The position numbers were made by a program, and so were the translations under genes. From SCTD01 sp963781675 (lineage in GTDB: Bacteria; Actinomycetota; Actinomycetes; Mycobacteriales; SCTD01): a DNA stretch of 64,000 nt. The notes beneath the pieces are model-generated. The model was not told the DNA's origin. It saw only the letters and a program-made list of their open reading frames with translations, and searched no databases. The first letter of the stretch is position 1; each line of letters begins with the position of its first letter. Shown here piece by piece: positions 37,048 through 45,125 of this stretch. Location: contig CAWAGF010000005.1 in assembly GCA_963781675.1 (NCBI GenBank), positions 372,001 to 436,000 of the forward strand. The letters are read 5' to 3'.

Positions 37048-37425
37048 GTGCTCGACCACGTCTCGCTCCAGTGCCAGGACCCCGACCGCAGCCGCCTGTT
37101 CTACGAGCGCGTCCTCGCACCGCTCGGGGGACGGACGGTCATGAGCTTCGGCGACGTGCACGGGATGGGCACGGACTTCCCCAGCTCCTGGCTCGGGCCG
37201 GTGGGCGACGCGGGCGCTCCGCACACCGACGTGCACGTCTGCTTCCGCGCCTCCTCGCGTGAGCAGGTCGACGCGTTCGTCGAGGCCGCGCGTGCGCAGG
37301 GCGCGGAGGTGCTGCACGAGCCGCGGCTCTGGCCGGAGTACCACCCGGGCTACTACGGCGGCTTCGTCCGCGACCCGGACGGCAACAACGTCGAAGCCGT
37401 GCACCACACCTTCCCGGCCCCGTAG
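37048..37425 (+). CDS. VOC-family (glyoxalase/dioxygenase-fold) protein
   Basis: The 125-residue protein starts LDHVSLQCQDPDRSRLFYERVLAPLGG and ends YYGGFVRDPDGNNVEAVHH, the paired beta-alpha-beta modules of the vicinal oxygen chelate superfamily. Metal ligands are the His of LDHV, the His of DVHV and the Glu of NNVEAV. The substrate is unknown. The start GTG 37048 directly precedes the conserved LDHV. Confidence 0.86.
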   Translation: MLDHVSLQCQDPDRSRLFYERVLAPLGGRTVMSFGDVHGMGTDFPSSWLGPVGDAGAPHTDVHVCFRASSREQVDAFVEAARAQGAEVLHEPRLWPEYHPGYYGGFVRDPDGNNVEAVHHTFPAP

Positions 37426-37440
37426 CCGGGGGCACCCGCG

Positions 37441-37640
37441 TCAGTGCCCGGTGCGCCCGTCGCCCGCCTCGCGGAGCAGGTCCCTGTGGCGGAGGTGCCG
37501 CGCGAACTCCTCCACGAGGTGCACGAGGATCCACCGCAGGCTCACCTGCTCGGACCAGGCGCAGCCCCCGTACCGGTCCAGGCCACGGCGTCGCGCGGGT
37601 GACTCCACCTCGGCGCGGTAGGCGGCGACGTCCGCTGCGG
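37441..37640 (-). pseudogene. C-terminal remnant of a DinB/DUF664 family gene
   Basis: Reading the minus strand to the TGA at 37441 gives DVAAYRAEVESPARRRGLDR, then CAWSEQVSLRWILVHLVEEF, then ARHLRHRDLLREAGDGRTGH. This is the conserved last third of DUF664/DinB proteins (HLVEE-ARHxGHxDLLRE). The first two-thirds are missing; the GNAT stop lies immediately upstream. It is therefore a truncated gene end. Confidence 0.75.
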
Positions 37641-37648
37641 CTGTGGGC

Positions 37649-38236
37649 TCACGCGCGGAGGTTGCGCCGCACGACGCGCCGCCGCAAGGTCGGCGAGGCC
37701 ACCACGGCGTACCCGGCCTCGACGAAGACCTGCAGCAGCCCGACCGAGGCCTCGTCCCAGATCACCGTCTCTCCCGGCGCCGGTTCGATCGGGTAGCCCT
37801 CCAGCACCTGCGCCCCGACCTGCTGCCCGTAGTCGACGGTGGCGGCGGCGAGCTCGTGCATCAGCCCCGATCGGCGATGGCCCTTGCGGACGACGAAGCA
37901 CGTGACGGACCAGACGCCCTCCAGCTCGGGATCCCTCCGCATCCAGTCCTGCTTCCGGCTCCACAGCCGGGCGTAGTGCTCGCGCGGTTCGACCGCGACC
38001 CAGCCCGCAGCCTCGCCGTCGACGTAGCCGATCAGACCTGATGTCGGTCCGGCGGTCCCGCAGGCCGTCTGCTCCAGCAGCGCGACGTCCCGCTGCTCCT
38101 GCGTGGTGTCACGCCAGATCCAGCCCGGCACCTTCAGCGCCTGGCAGCGGCACTTGTGCGCTCCACCGGTGGCGAAGACCGCCTCGACGTCCGCCGTCGA
38201 CGCTTCGTTGGCGGGGCGCCACGTGAACTCGGGCAT
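37649..38236 (-). CDS. GNAT-family N-acetyltransferase
   Basis: The 195-residue protein starts MPEFTWRPANEASTADVEAVF. A GNAT core is visible: LIGYVDGEAAGWVAVEPRE (beta4), CFVVRKGHRRSGLMHELAAATVDYG (acetyl-CoA loop R-x-x-R-x-G-like) and LQVFVEAGYAVVA near the C-terminus. A CRCQ motif near residue 30 is seen in a group of uncharacterised acetyltransferases. Function unknown. It is divergent from the epimerase gene. Confidence 0.82.
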   Translation of the reverse strand: MPEFTWRPANEASTADVEAVFATGGAHKCRCQALKVPGWIWRDTTQEQRDVALLEQTACGTAGPTSGLIGYVDGEAAGWVAVEPREHYARLWSRKQDWMRRDPELEGVWSVTCFVVRKGHRRSGLMHELAAATVDYGQQVGAQVLEGYPIEPAPGETVIWDEASVGLLQVFVEAGYAVVASPTLRRRVVRRNLRA

Positions 38237-38453
38237 GCGGCGGACCCTAGGTCCTCGCGGCCGGGGACCGGCACCCCCGCGCGAGCATCCCTGAGCGCGC
38301 AGGTGCCGCGGCGGAGCCGAGCCCCGGCGCCAGGAGCGGGCGGGTGCGGCGATCGTGCTGCCGCTGCACGGGCCAGCTGCGAGCCGCAGCGCGGTGGCTG
38401 CGTCAGCCGCGGACGGTGCAGCAGGGCAGCTCCGAGCGTGCGAGTCTGCGTCC

Positions 38454-39344
38454 ATGCTGGTCGTCGTCACCGGAGCCAACGGGCTCGTGGGATCGCGCCT
38501 GTGCGCCGCCCTCGTCGGACAGGGCGCCGAGGTGAGGGCGATCGTGCGCAGGCCTGGTCTCGCGCCGACGTCGCCGGGCGTCGAGGAGCTCGTCGGCGAG
38601 TTCACCGACCCGACCTGGGCTGCGTCGGTCCTCGAGGGTGCGGATGCGGCGGTCACCACCGTCCATCCGATGGGGTCGGACGAGGCCACCCAGCGACGCG
38701 TCGGTGTGCAGGGCACGGTCTCCTTCGCCCGGGCCGCTGCTGCGGCAGGCGTGACGCGGTTCCTGCATGTCTCCACGGCCGCGGTGTACGACCGTTCCCC
38801 CGGAGTGGGTGACGTCGACGAGTCCTCGGCGCTGGTGCCGGACGGTGCAGGTGACTACCCGGTGACCAAGCGGGACGCCGACCTGGGCATCGACGCCGTG
38901 GAGGGCCTGACGCGGGTGCTGCTGCGTCCGCCGGCGATCTTCGGTGCCGGGACGTCGTCGATCTGGAACACGGTGCAGCCGGCGGCCGTCCGTGAGCACG
39001 AGGCGGCGCGTCATGCCGTGCCCCATCAGACCTTCGCGTGGGTGCACGTCGACGATCTCGTGGCCTTCGCTGCCGACCTCGCGACGGGGCGGGTGGGGAC
39101 CGCAGCTGATCCGTCCGAGGGTCCGGTCGACGGGAGGTGCACGGCGGTGAACGTGGCTGCGGGCAGCGCAACCCTGCGGGACTACTACGCGAGGGTGGCC
39201 GGGGCGGTCGGGGTCTCACCCGTGTGGGAGGACAAGCCCGCGTGGACCGGTCGGATCGTCGCCGACCGCGCCCACCGCTGGGGCTGGCGACCGCAGGTCG
39301 ACCTCGAGCAGTCGCTGGCCGAGGTCGAGCAGGGACTCCGCTAG
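38454..39344 (+). CDS. NAD-dependent epimerase/dehydratase (extended SDR)
   Basis: The 296-residue protein starts with the Rossmann motif LVVVTGANGLVGSRL (TGxxGxxG). LHVSTAAVYDRSPG holds the Ser/Thr region. The active-site YxxxK is DYPVTKRDAD, with the Tyr and Lys kept. RPPAIFGAG and FAWVHVDDLVAFA match extended SDRs acting on sugar-nucleotide or steroid-like substrates. ATG 38454 begins at the dinucleotide site, as usual. Confidence 0.87.
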   Translation: MLVVVTGANGLVGSRLCAALVGQGAEVRAIVRRPGLAPTSPGVEELVGEFTDPTWAASVLEGADAAVTTVHPMGSDEATQRRVGVQGTVSFARAAAAAGVTRFLHVSTAAVYDRSPGVGDVDESSALVPDGAGDYPVTKRDADLGIDAVEGLTRVLLRPPAIFGAGTSSIWNTVQPAAVREHEAARHAVPHQTFAWVHVDDLVAFAADLATGRVGTAADPSEGPVDGRCTAVNVAAGSATLRDYYARVAGAVGVSPVWEDKPAWTGRIVADRAHRWGWRPQVDLEQSLAEVEQGLR

Positions 39345-39358
39345 CTGCTGCCCACCGC

Positions 39359-39412
39359 GGCGACCACATGTTGCTGGCCGACCCAGGGGGCAACGAGTTC
39401 TGCGTCCCCTGA
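39359..39412 (+). pseudogene. C-terminal remnant of a VOC-family gene
   Basis: The short frame GDHMLLADPGGNEFCVP ending at TGA 39412 matches the usual C-terminus of glyoxalase-like proteins (VLADPEGNEFCV). Nothing upstream in frame belongs to that family; the epimerase ends at 39344. It is a truncated gene end, close to a tRNA gene. Confidence 0.62.
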
Positions 39413-39438
39413 CAGCGGAGCAGGCAGACGCGGCGTCG

Positions 39439-39512
39439 TGGGGCGGGTGGGGCTCGAACCCACGACCGAGGGATTATGAGTCCCCTGCTCTGACCGGCTG
39501 AGCTACCGCCCC
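39439..39512 (-). tRNA. tRNA-Met (anticodon CAU)
   Basis: A minus-strand cloverleaf folds: acceptor GGGGCGG with CCGCCCC, D arm GCTC/GAGC, anticodon loop CTCATAA (CAT) on stem GGGGA/TCCCT, T arm GTGGG/CCCAC with loop TTCGAGC. It is 74 nt with no encoded CCA. The body resembles elongator tRNA-Met; a lysidine-modified tRNA-Ile2 also has CAT and cannot be fully excluded by eye. Confidence 0.92.
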
Positions 39513-39542
39513 GGCACCCCGCACCCTAACGAGCGGTCCGGC

Positions 39543-40199
39543 TCAGCCGCCCAGTCCGCGGCCGCGTGACCGGTAGAGCGCCTCGTCCGCCCGCGCCACC
39601 AGCGCGTCCGCGGCCTCGCCGGCGTGCCGCTCCACGACGCCGAGGCTGATGCTCGTGCGCTGCGGTCCCTGCAGCAGCGCCTGGCGCGCCTGCAGGAGCC
39701 GGGTCACCGCCTGGTCGCGCGTCGCCGCCGGCAGCACGCAGAGGAACTCGTCGCCGCCCCAGCGCACGACGTGGTCGTAGCCGCGCAGGCCGCCGAGCAG
39801 CGCGCGGCCCACGGCCTCCAGCGCGCTGTCGCCCGCGGCGTGCCCGCCGGTGTCGTTGAGCGCCTTCAGACCGTCGACGTCGACGAAGGCGATGCTCAGC
39901 GGACTGTCCGTACGCGCCGCCCGCTCGACCTCCTGCTCCAGCAGCCGGGTACCGGACTGGCGCAGCCAGGCGCCTGTCAGCCCGTCGTGGTGCGCGGCGC
40001 TGAGCTCGACGGCGGCCACCTGCAGCCGCGAGCGGTAGGCCGCGAGCTCCACCTCGTAGGCGTCGATGCGCTGCTCGTACTGCTCGCGGTCGGGCTCGCT
40101 CATCGGCGGTCGCTGCTGCGGCACGCCCGACGCGGCGGAGGCCGCGCGGCGCTCGGCGAGCTCGTCGGGGACGCGACGCGGCACGCCGGCGGTGCTCAT
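39543..40199 (-). CDS. diguanylate cyclase (GGDEF)
   Basis: The 218-residue protein has a helical N-terminus with a coiled coil (DREQYEQRIDAYEVELAAYRSRL) and a single GGDEF domain: DGLTGAWLR, IAFVDVDGLKALNDTGGHAAGD, and the intact catalytic motif VRWGGDEFLCVLP. It should make cyclic di-GMP. No input domain or membrane segment is seen. An inhibitory RxxD site four residues before GGDEF is not apparent. It is divergent from the PP2C gene. Confidence 0.88.
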   Translation of the reverse strand: MSTAGVPRRVPDELAERRAASAASGVPQQRPPMSEPDREQYEQRIDAYEVELAAYRSRLQVAAVELSAAHHDGLTGAWLRQSGTRLLEQEVERAARTDSPLSIAFVDVDGLKALNDTGGHAAGDSALEAVGRALLGGLRGYDHVVRWGGDEFLCVLPAATRDQAVTRLLQARQALLQGPQRTSISLGVVERHAGEAADALVARADEALYRSRGRGLGG

Positions 40200-40474
40200 G
40201 GGACCCCCTCCCCCGGCACGGCAGGGCCGTGCGGCCTCGATGGTGTCACCAGCTGGCCACGTCGACGATGGTCCGAAAGGGCCATGACAGAACGGGACGT
40301 ACCGCCGGATCCCCTGCCAGGCGGGCACTTCCTCGCGTGCGCGTTGCGGCGTTGCGCCCCCCGGACCACGTCCTCGCGCGTACGGTCCCGTCAGAACGCC
40401 GGCGTCGTCGGCGCCGACCGGCGGGGGGCCAGGTCCTGGACGCCGACCGCCGCACGTCCGCCCCCGTCGTCCCC

Positions 40475-42127
40475 GTGCAGCAGCCGCGGGTCCCGGAGGC
40501 TGCGCGCCGGACCCGGCCGGCGGGCGAGGTCGAGCTGCTGCGGGCCGCCGTCGAGGGCGGGCTCGACGGCATGGTGGTCGTGTCGGCCGACGGGTCGATG
40601 CTGACGTTCAACCAGCGCTTCCAGGAGATCTGGCCGATCGCGCCGGAGGTGGTCGCGACGGGTTCGGACGAGGCGGCGCTGGCCTCCGTCCTCGACAAGC
40701 TGGTGGACCCGGACGCCTTCCTCACCCGCGTGCACGCGCTCTACGCGCGGGCGTCCGGCGACGCGCGCGACGAGCTGCTGCTGCTCGACGGCCGCGTCCT
40801 CGACCGCTACGGGCGCGCGCTGCACGACGAGCGCGGCGCCTACATCGGCTGGGCCTGGTACTTCCGCGACGTCACCGACGAGCGCGCCGCCGCGATCGAC
40901 GCCGGTCGGCTCGGCGCCCTGGTCCACGTGGCGCAGGCGCTCGGCGAGGCCCGCCACGAGGCAGAGGTCCTCGCCGTGGTGACCGGCCGCGGTGCGGCGG
41001 TCCTCAGCGCTCAGGCCCTCCTCGTCTGCCTGCCCTCGGCCGACCCCGGCACCTACCGCCTGCTGGGCGCCGGACCGGGCGCGGGCGCGGAGATCGCGCG
41101 CGACCTGGTCGTGCCGCCGGTGCACGTGGCGGAGACCGGCGAGGCGCTGTTCCTGGCCGACCGGCAGGAGGCGGTCGCGCTGTTCCCGGCCGCGCAGGCG
41201 GCGTACGAGGACGCGGGGATGCGCGGCTCGGCGGTCGTCCCGCTCACCTCGCAGTCCGGCACGTTCGGCTCGCTCGCCGTCGCCTTCACCCAGCCGCACC
41301 CGTGGCGCCCGGCCGACCGCGACCTGCTCCACGCGCTGGCCGCGCTCACCGCGCAGACGCTGGAGCGGCTGCGCGCCCACGAGGCCGAGCAGAAGGCCAA
41401 CGCTGCCGTCCGCCGGCTGTCCGAGACCCTGCAGCGCAGCCTGCTGACCGCGCCGCCGTCCTCCGCGGGCGTCGACGTCGCCGTGCGCTACCAGCCGGCC
41501 GTGCAGGAGGCGCAGGTCGGCGGCGACTGGTACGACGCCTTCGCCACCGGCGAGGGCCGTACGACGCTGGTCGTCGGCGACGTGGCCGGCCACGACCGCA
41601 ACGCCGCGGCGGCGATGGCGCAGGTGCGCAACGTGCTGCGCGGCGTCGCGCAGGTGCTCGACGCCGCCCCGGGCGCCGTCCTGTCCGGCCTCGACCGCGC
41701 GCTCCACCGCCTCGAGGTCGGCACCCTTGCCACCGCGGTGCTCTGCCAGGTGGGGCCGGCCGCGGCCGGCCGCGGCCTGCAGCTGCGCTGGTCGAACGCC
41801 GGCCACCCGCCGCCCCTGCTCGTCCACCCGGGCGGCCGGGCCGAGCTGCTGGCCCGCGATCCCGAGCTGCTGCTGGGGATCTCGCCCGAGACGGGCCGCC
41901 GCGACCACGAGGTCGTGCTGCCCCCCGGCGCCCTGCTGGTCCTCTACACCGACGGCCTCGTCGAGCGTCGCGACCAGTCGCTGGACACCGGCCTCGAGAG
42001 GCTGCGCGCCGCGGCGGCCGAGCTGCGGGACCTGCCGCCGGACGCGCTGTGCGACGCGCTGCTAGGCCGGCTGGCCGTGGACGCCGCCGACGACGTGGCC
42101 CTGCTCGTGCTCCGGGTCGGGGGTTGA
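40475..42127 (+). CDS. PAS-GAF-SpoIIE PP2C serine phosphatase
   Basis: Counting from GTG 40475 (about 550 residues): PAS-like domain (about 22-130, GGLDGMVVVSADGSMLTFNQRF), GAF domain (about 145-310), short coiled coil and a SpoIIE-type PP2C phosphatase (about 320-545) with VGGDWYDAF, VVGDVAGHDRNAAAAMAQ, WSNAGHPPPLLV, LVLYTDGLVERR and DDVALLVLRV. Such proteins dephosphorylate anti-sigma antagonists. The start is unsure: ATG 40284 opens a plausible different frame (MTERDVPPDPLPGGHF) that would need two shifts to join. The adjacent ATPase is a natural partner. Confidence 0.86.
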   Translation: MQQPRVPEAARRTRPAGEVELLRAAVEGGLDGMVVVSADGSMLTFNQRFQEIWPIAPEVVATGSDEAALASVLDKLVDPDAFLTRVHALYARASGDARDELLLLDGRVLDRYGRALHDERGAYIGWAWYFRDVTDERAAAIDAGRLGALVHVAQALGEARHEAEVLAVVTGRGAAVLSAQALLVCLPSADPGTYRLLGAGPGAGAEIARDLVVPPVHVAETGEALFLADRQEAVALFPAAQAAYEDAGMRGSAVVPLTSQSGTFGSLAVAFTQPHPWRPADRDLLHALAALTAQTLERLRAHEAEQKANAAVRRLSETLQRSLLTAPPSSAGVDVAVRYQPAVQEAQVGGDWYDAFATGEGRTTLVVGDVAGHDRNAAAAMAQVRNVLRGVAQVLDAAPGAVLSGLDRALHRLEVGTLATAVLCQVGPAAAGRGLQLRWSNAGHPPPLLVHPGGRAELLARDPELLLGISPETGRRDHEVVLPPGALLVLYTDGLVERRDQSLDTGLERLRAAAAELRDLPPDALCDALLGRLAVDAADDVALLVLRVGG

Positions 42128-42165
42128 GCGGTGCTCCGGACAGGTCTACCGTGCGCGGTCGTGGG

Positions 42166-42615
42166 ATGGCTCAGCGTGACGACGGTGTCGTCGTGCTGAC
42201 CGCGACGCTGCGGCTGCCGCCCCGTCCGGCGTCGGTGCCGGAGGCCCGCCGCTTCGTGCTGCGCTGCCTGTCGCAGTGGTCGCTCGAGGACCTGTGCGAG
42301 ACCACGGCACTGCTCGTGAGCGAGGTCGTCAGCAACTCGGTGCTGCACGCGCGCACCGATCTCGTCGTGACGGCGACCGCCCGGGCGGGCTCGGTCGAGG
42401 TGCGCGTCTCCGACCGCTCGCTCGTCGCCCCCGTCCAGCGCCGGCACTCCTCCGACGCGACCACCGGACGCGGCGTGCAGCTGCTCGACCGGCTCGCCGC
42501 CTCCTGGGAGGTGCTCCCCGAGGACGGCGGGAAGACCGTCCGCTTCACCGTCGACGGCAGCACCGACCCCTGGGCGGCGTTCCGGGACGGCGCCTGGGAG
42601 GACGTCGAGCTGTGA
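42166..42615 (+). CDS. RsbW-like serine-kinase ATPase (HATPase_c_2)
   Basis: The 149-residue product carries the GHKL N-box and G-boxes of the anti-sigma-factor kinase family: ALLVSEVVSNSVLHA (N-box), VEVRVSDRS and TTGRGVQLLDRLAASWEV, then GGKTVRFTV. It should bind ATP and phosphorylate an antagonist protein, or bind a sigma factor. It starts 38 bp after the PP2C phosphatase, consistent with one partner-switching module. No cognate sigma factor or STAS-domain antagonist is in the window. Confidence 0.87.
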   Translation: MAQRDDGVVVLTATLRLPPRPASVPEARRFVLRCLSQWSLEDLCETTALLVSEVVSNSVLHARTDLVVTATARAGSVEVRVSDRSLVAPVQRRHSSDATTGRGVQLLDRLAASWEVLPEDGGKTVRFTVDGSTDPWAAFRDGAWEDVEL

Positions 42616-42710
42616 GCGCTTCGCCTCTCGGCCGCTACGCCTCCGAAGAGCAGGGCAAGGAGCCGGCCGGGTTGCCGGGGACGCCGTGGGACGGGCCGCT
42701 CGACGCCTGA
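42612..42710 (+). CDS. very small peptide ORF coupled to the RsbW-like gene
   Basis: GTG 42612 overlaps the RsbW-like stop (GTGA) and encodes 32 residues (VSASPLGRYASEEQGKEPAG to TPWDGPLDA). The overlap supports translation, but no family is recognised. Confidence 0.4.
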   Translation: MSASPLGRYASEEQGKEPAGLPGTPWDGPLDA

Positions 42711-42725
42711 GCGCTCTCGTTCGGC

Positions 42726-43871
42726 CTAGGCCGCGAGCGGCTCGACCTCGGAGGAGGCGACCGGCTCGGTGCCGGCCTCCTCGCCGAACAGCTCGTTCGG
42801 GAGCGACAGCGCGAAGATCTTCGCCCACGCCGACGCCAGCTGCTTCGGGAAGGGCCCGGTCGCGTAGGTGAGGCCGTAGCGCTCGAAGAGCTCCTGGACC
42901 TTCGGAGCGATCTCCTTGTAGCGGTTGCTCGGCAGGTCCGGGTAGAGGTGGTGCTCGACCTGGAAGGACAGGTTGCCGGTCATGAGGTGCAGCAGCGGTC
43001 CGCCGGAGATGTTCGCGGCACCCAGCATCTGGCGCAGGTACCACTCGCCGCGGGTCTCGCCGTCGATGGACTTCTTCTCGAACGTCTCGACGCCGTAGGG
43101 GAAGTGACCGCACATGATGACCGAGTGCGTCCAGACGTTGCGTGCGACGTTGGCCGTCACGTTGGCCGCCAGCGTGGTGAGCGCCGACGGGCCGGACAGC
43201 AGCGGGTGGACGAGGTAGTCGCGGGTCGCCTGCTTCTTGATCTTGCCGAGGACGGCGCCGAGCTGCTTCTTGAACAGCCCCTTGTCCTTGCGGCCCTTGA
43301 GGACCTTGCCGATCTCGAGGTCGTACGCAGCGATGCCGTACTCGAAGATCAGCATGTTGACGACGTTGTAGAGGGGCTGGCCCAGGTAGAAGGGCGACCA
43401 GCGCTGGTCCTCGTCCACGCGCATGATCCCGTAGCCGAGGTCGTTGTCCCGGCCCAGCACGTTCGTGAACGTGTGGTGGATCTGGTTGTGCGAGTGCTTC
43501 CACATGTCCGACGGGGTGGCGTTGTCCCACTCCCAGCTGGTGCTGTGGACCTTGGGGTCGCGCATCCAGTCCCACTGGCCGTGCATGACGTTGTGGCCGA
43601 TCTCCATGTTCTCCAGGATCTTCGCGATGGAGAGCCCGGCGGTGCCGGCGAGCCAGGCCGGCGGGAACAGCGAGAACAGCAGCACGGCGCGGCTGGACAG
43701 CTCGATCTTGCGCTGGGCGTCGATGACCTTGCGGATGTACGCGGCGTCGCGCTCGCCGCGGCTGGCCAGCACCTGCTCGCGGATCGCGTCGAGCTCGCGC
43801 CCGAGCGTCTCGATGTCCTCGGCGCTCAGGTGCGCGATCGGGTTGTGCGCCTTCTTCTGGATCGCAGTCAT
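42726..43871 (-). CDS. membrane fatty acyl-CoA desaturase, DesA3-like
   Basis: The 381-residue protein has three histidine boxes: HNVMHGQWDW (H-x4-H type), HNQIHHTFTN (HxxHH) and QVEHHLYP (HxxHH). They bind the di-iron centre. Membrane segments flank the boxes (LLFSLFPPAWLAGTAGLSIA; NVVNMLIFEYGIAAYDL). It fits the mycobacterial stearoyl-CoA delta-9 desaturase group. It starts 11 bp after the reductase gene, so they form one operon. ATG 43871. Confidence 0.93.
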   Translation of the reverse strand: MTAIQKKAHNPIAHLSAEDIETLGRELDAIREQVLASRGERDAAYIRKVIDAQRKIELSSRAVLLFSLFPPAWLAGTAGLSIAKILENMEIGHNVMHGQWDWMRDPKVHSTSWEWDNATPSDMWKHSHNQIHHTFTNVLGRDNDLGYGIMRVDEDQRWSPFYLGQPLYNVVNMLIFEYGIAAYDLEIGKVLKGRKDKGLFKKQLGAVLGKIKKQATRDYLVHPLLSGPSALTTLAANVTANVARNVWTHSVIMCGHFPYGVETFEKKSIDGETRGEWYLRQMLGAANISGGPLLHLMTGNLSFQVEHHLYPDLPSNRYKEIAPKVQELFERYGLTYATGPFPKQLASAWAKIFALSLPNELFGEEAGTEPVASSEVEPLAA

Positions 43872-43882
43872 GCGGATCTCCT

Positions 43883-44971
43883 CTACAGCTCGATGTCGCA
43901 CGCGCCGGCGGCAGCCGAGACGCAGGTCTGGATCAGGACGCCGTCACCCTCGGCGGCGGTGGTCAGGGTGCCGTCGCGCAGGTCGCGCACCGCGCCAGAG
44001 CGCAGCGGGACGACGCAGCCGAAGCAGATGCCCATCCGGCAGCCCGACGGCATGAGCACGCCCGCGGCCTCGCCGGTGTCGAGCAGCGGCGTCGCGCCGT
44101 CGGACTCGACGGTGACGGCCTGGACGCTGAAGCTGACGGTGCCGCCCTCGCCGGTGACGAGGACGCTGGGGCGGAAGCGCTCGGTGTGCAGGCGGTCCGC
44201 GATGCCGGCGTCCTCGAAGTGGGTCTCCAGCGCGTCGAGCATCCCGGTCGGGCCGCACGCCCAGGTCTGCCGCTGCGCCAGGTCGGGCACGAGCGTCGCG
44301 AGCTCGTCGGCGCCGAGCATGCCGTCGAGGTCGGTGTGCTTCTCCACCAGGCGGATCCGGCCGTCCTTGGCCAGCTGGCGCAGCTCGCCGGCGAAGACGA
44401 CGTCGGCCGCGGTCGGCGCGCTGTGCACGAGCACGACGTCGTCGAGCTCGTCGACGGCGTTGCGCAGCATCCCCATGACCGGCGTGATGCCGCTGCCGGC
44501 GGTGACGAACAGGACCTTGTCCGGACGGGGTGCCGGCAGGACGAACTCCCCCGCCGCCTGGTCCAGCTGCAGGACCAGGCCCGGCGCGGCCTTGCGCACC
44601 AGGTGGTTGCTGACGACGCCGTCCGGGATGGCCTTCACCGTGATGGCGATGCAGCCGTCGGGGCGGCCGAGCGGCGAGGTCAGCGAGTAGGCGCGCCACT
44701 GGCGCACGCCGTCGACGTCCACGCCGATGCGGACGTACTGGCCGGGAACGTGCCCGCGCCAGCCCCGGCCGGGGCGGATGACGATGCTGACGGCGTCCCG
44801 CGTCTCCGGGTGCACGGCCACGACGCGACCGCGCAGGTCCGCGCCGCGCAGCGGGTCGACGAGGTCGACGTAGTCGCTGGGCACCAGCGGCGTGGCGACG
44901 AGCTCGGCCAGCTGCAGGGCGCGCTCGCGCAGCCGGCCGAGGACGGCGGGGGCGGTGGCGGGTGCGGTCAT
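43883..44971 (-). CDS. ferredoxin-NAD(P)H reductase with C-terminal [2Fe-2S] domain
   Basis: The 362-residue protein has the FNR flavin domain (GQYVRIGVDVDGVRQWRAYSLTS, RxYS motif for FAD), the NAD(P) domain (FVTAGSGITPVMGMLRN; CGPTGMLDAL) and a C-terminal plant-type [2Fe-2S] ferredoxin domain (SGCRMGICFGCVVPL with CxxxxCxxC, then TCVSAA). This layout matches Rv3230c, the electron donor for DesA3. It should pass electrons from NAD(P)H to the downstream desaturase. ATG 44971; a longer start at 44983 (MVHV) is possible. Confidence 0.93.
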   Translation of the reverse strand: MTAPATAPAVLGRLRERALQLAELVATPLVPSDYVDLVDPLRGADLRGRVVAVHPETRDAVSIVIRPGRGWRGHVPGQYVRIGVDVDGVRQWRAYSLTSPLGRPDGCIAITVKAIPDGVVSNHLVRKAAPGLVLQLDQAAGEFVLPAPRPDKVLFVTAGSGITPVMGMLRNAVDELDDVVLVHSAPTAADVVFAGELRQLAKDGRIRLVEKHTDLDGMLGADELATLVPDLAQRQTWACGPTGMLDALETHFEDAGIADRLHTERFRPSVLVTGEGGTVSFSVQAVTVESDGATPLLDTGEAAGVLMPSGCRMGICFGCVVPLRSGAVRDLRDGTLTTAAEGDGVLIQTCVSAAAGACDIEL

Positions 44972-45030
44972 GACATGAACCATCCCCGTTCCGGGAGGTG
45001 AACGCTCCACCCGGGACGCCAGACCTTCCG

Positions 45031-45063
45031 GCCCGTTCTTGTGCTCTGGGGACAAGAACGGGC
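45031..45063. terminator. 12-bp perfect hairpin, likely terminator of the DUF6351 gene
   Basis: GCCCGTTCTTGT (45031-45042) is the exact inverse of ACAAGAACGGGC (45052-45063), with a 9-nt loop. It lies 60 bp beyond the stop of the minus-strand DUF6351 gene and upstream of the reductase start. Confidence 0.7.
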
Positions 45064-45125
45064 GGCAGCAGCCCGGCGGCGGCGCGGAGCGTGCGCGTCG
45101 TCACGCTGGCGCCGAGCGAGGCGGC

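Noticed and set aside
37441..39512. A genomic island or integrated element at tRNA-Met
   Set aside because: No integrase, no attachment-site duplication of the tRNA end and no mobility gene is visible; only truncated neighbours hint at a past event.
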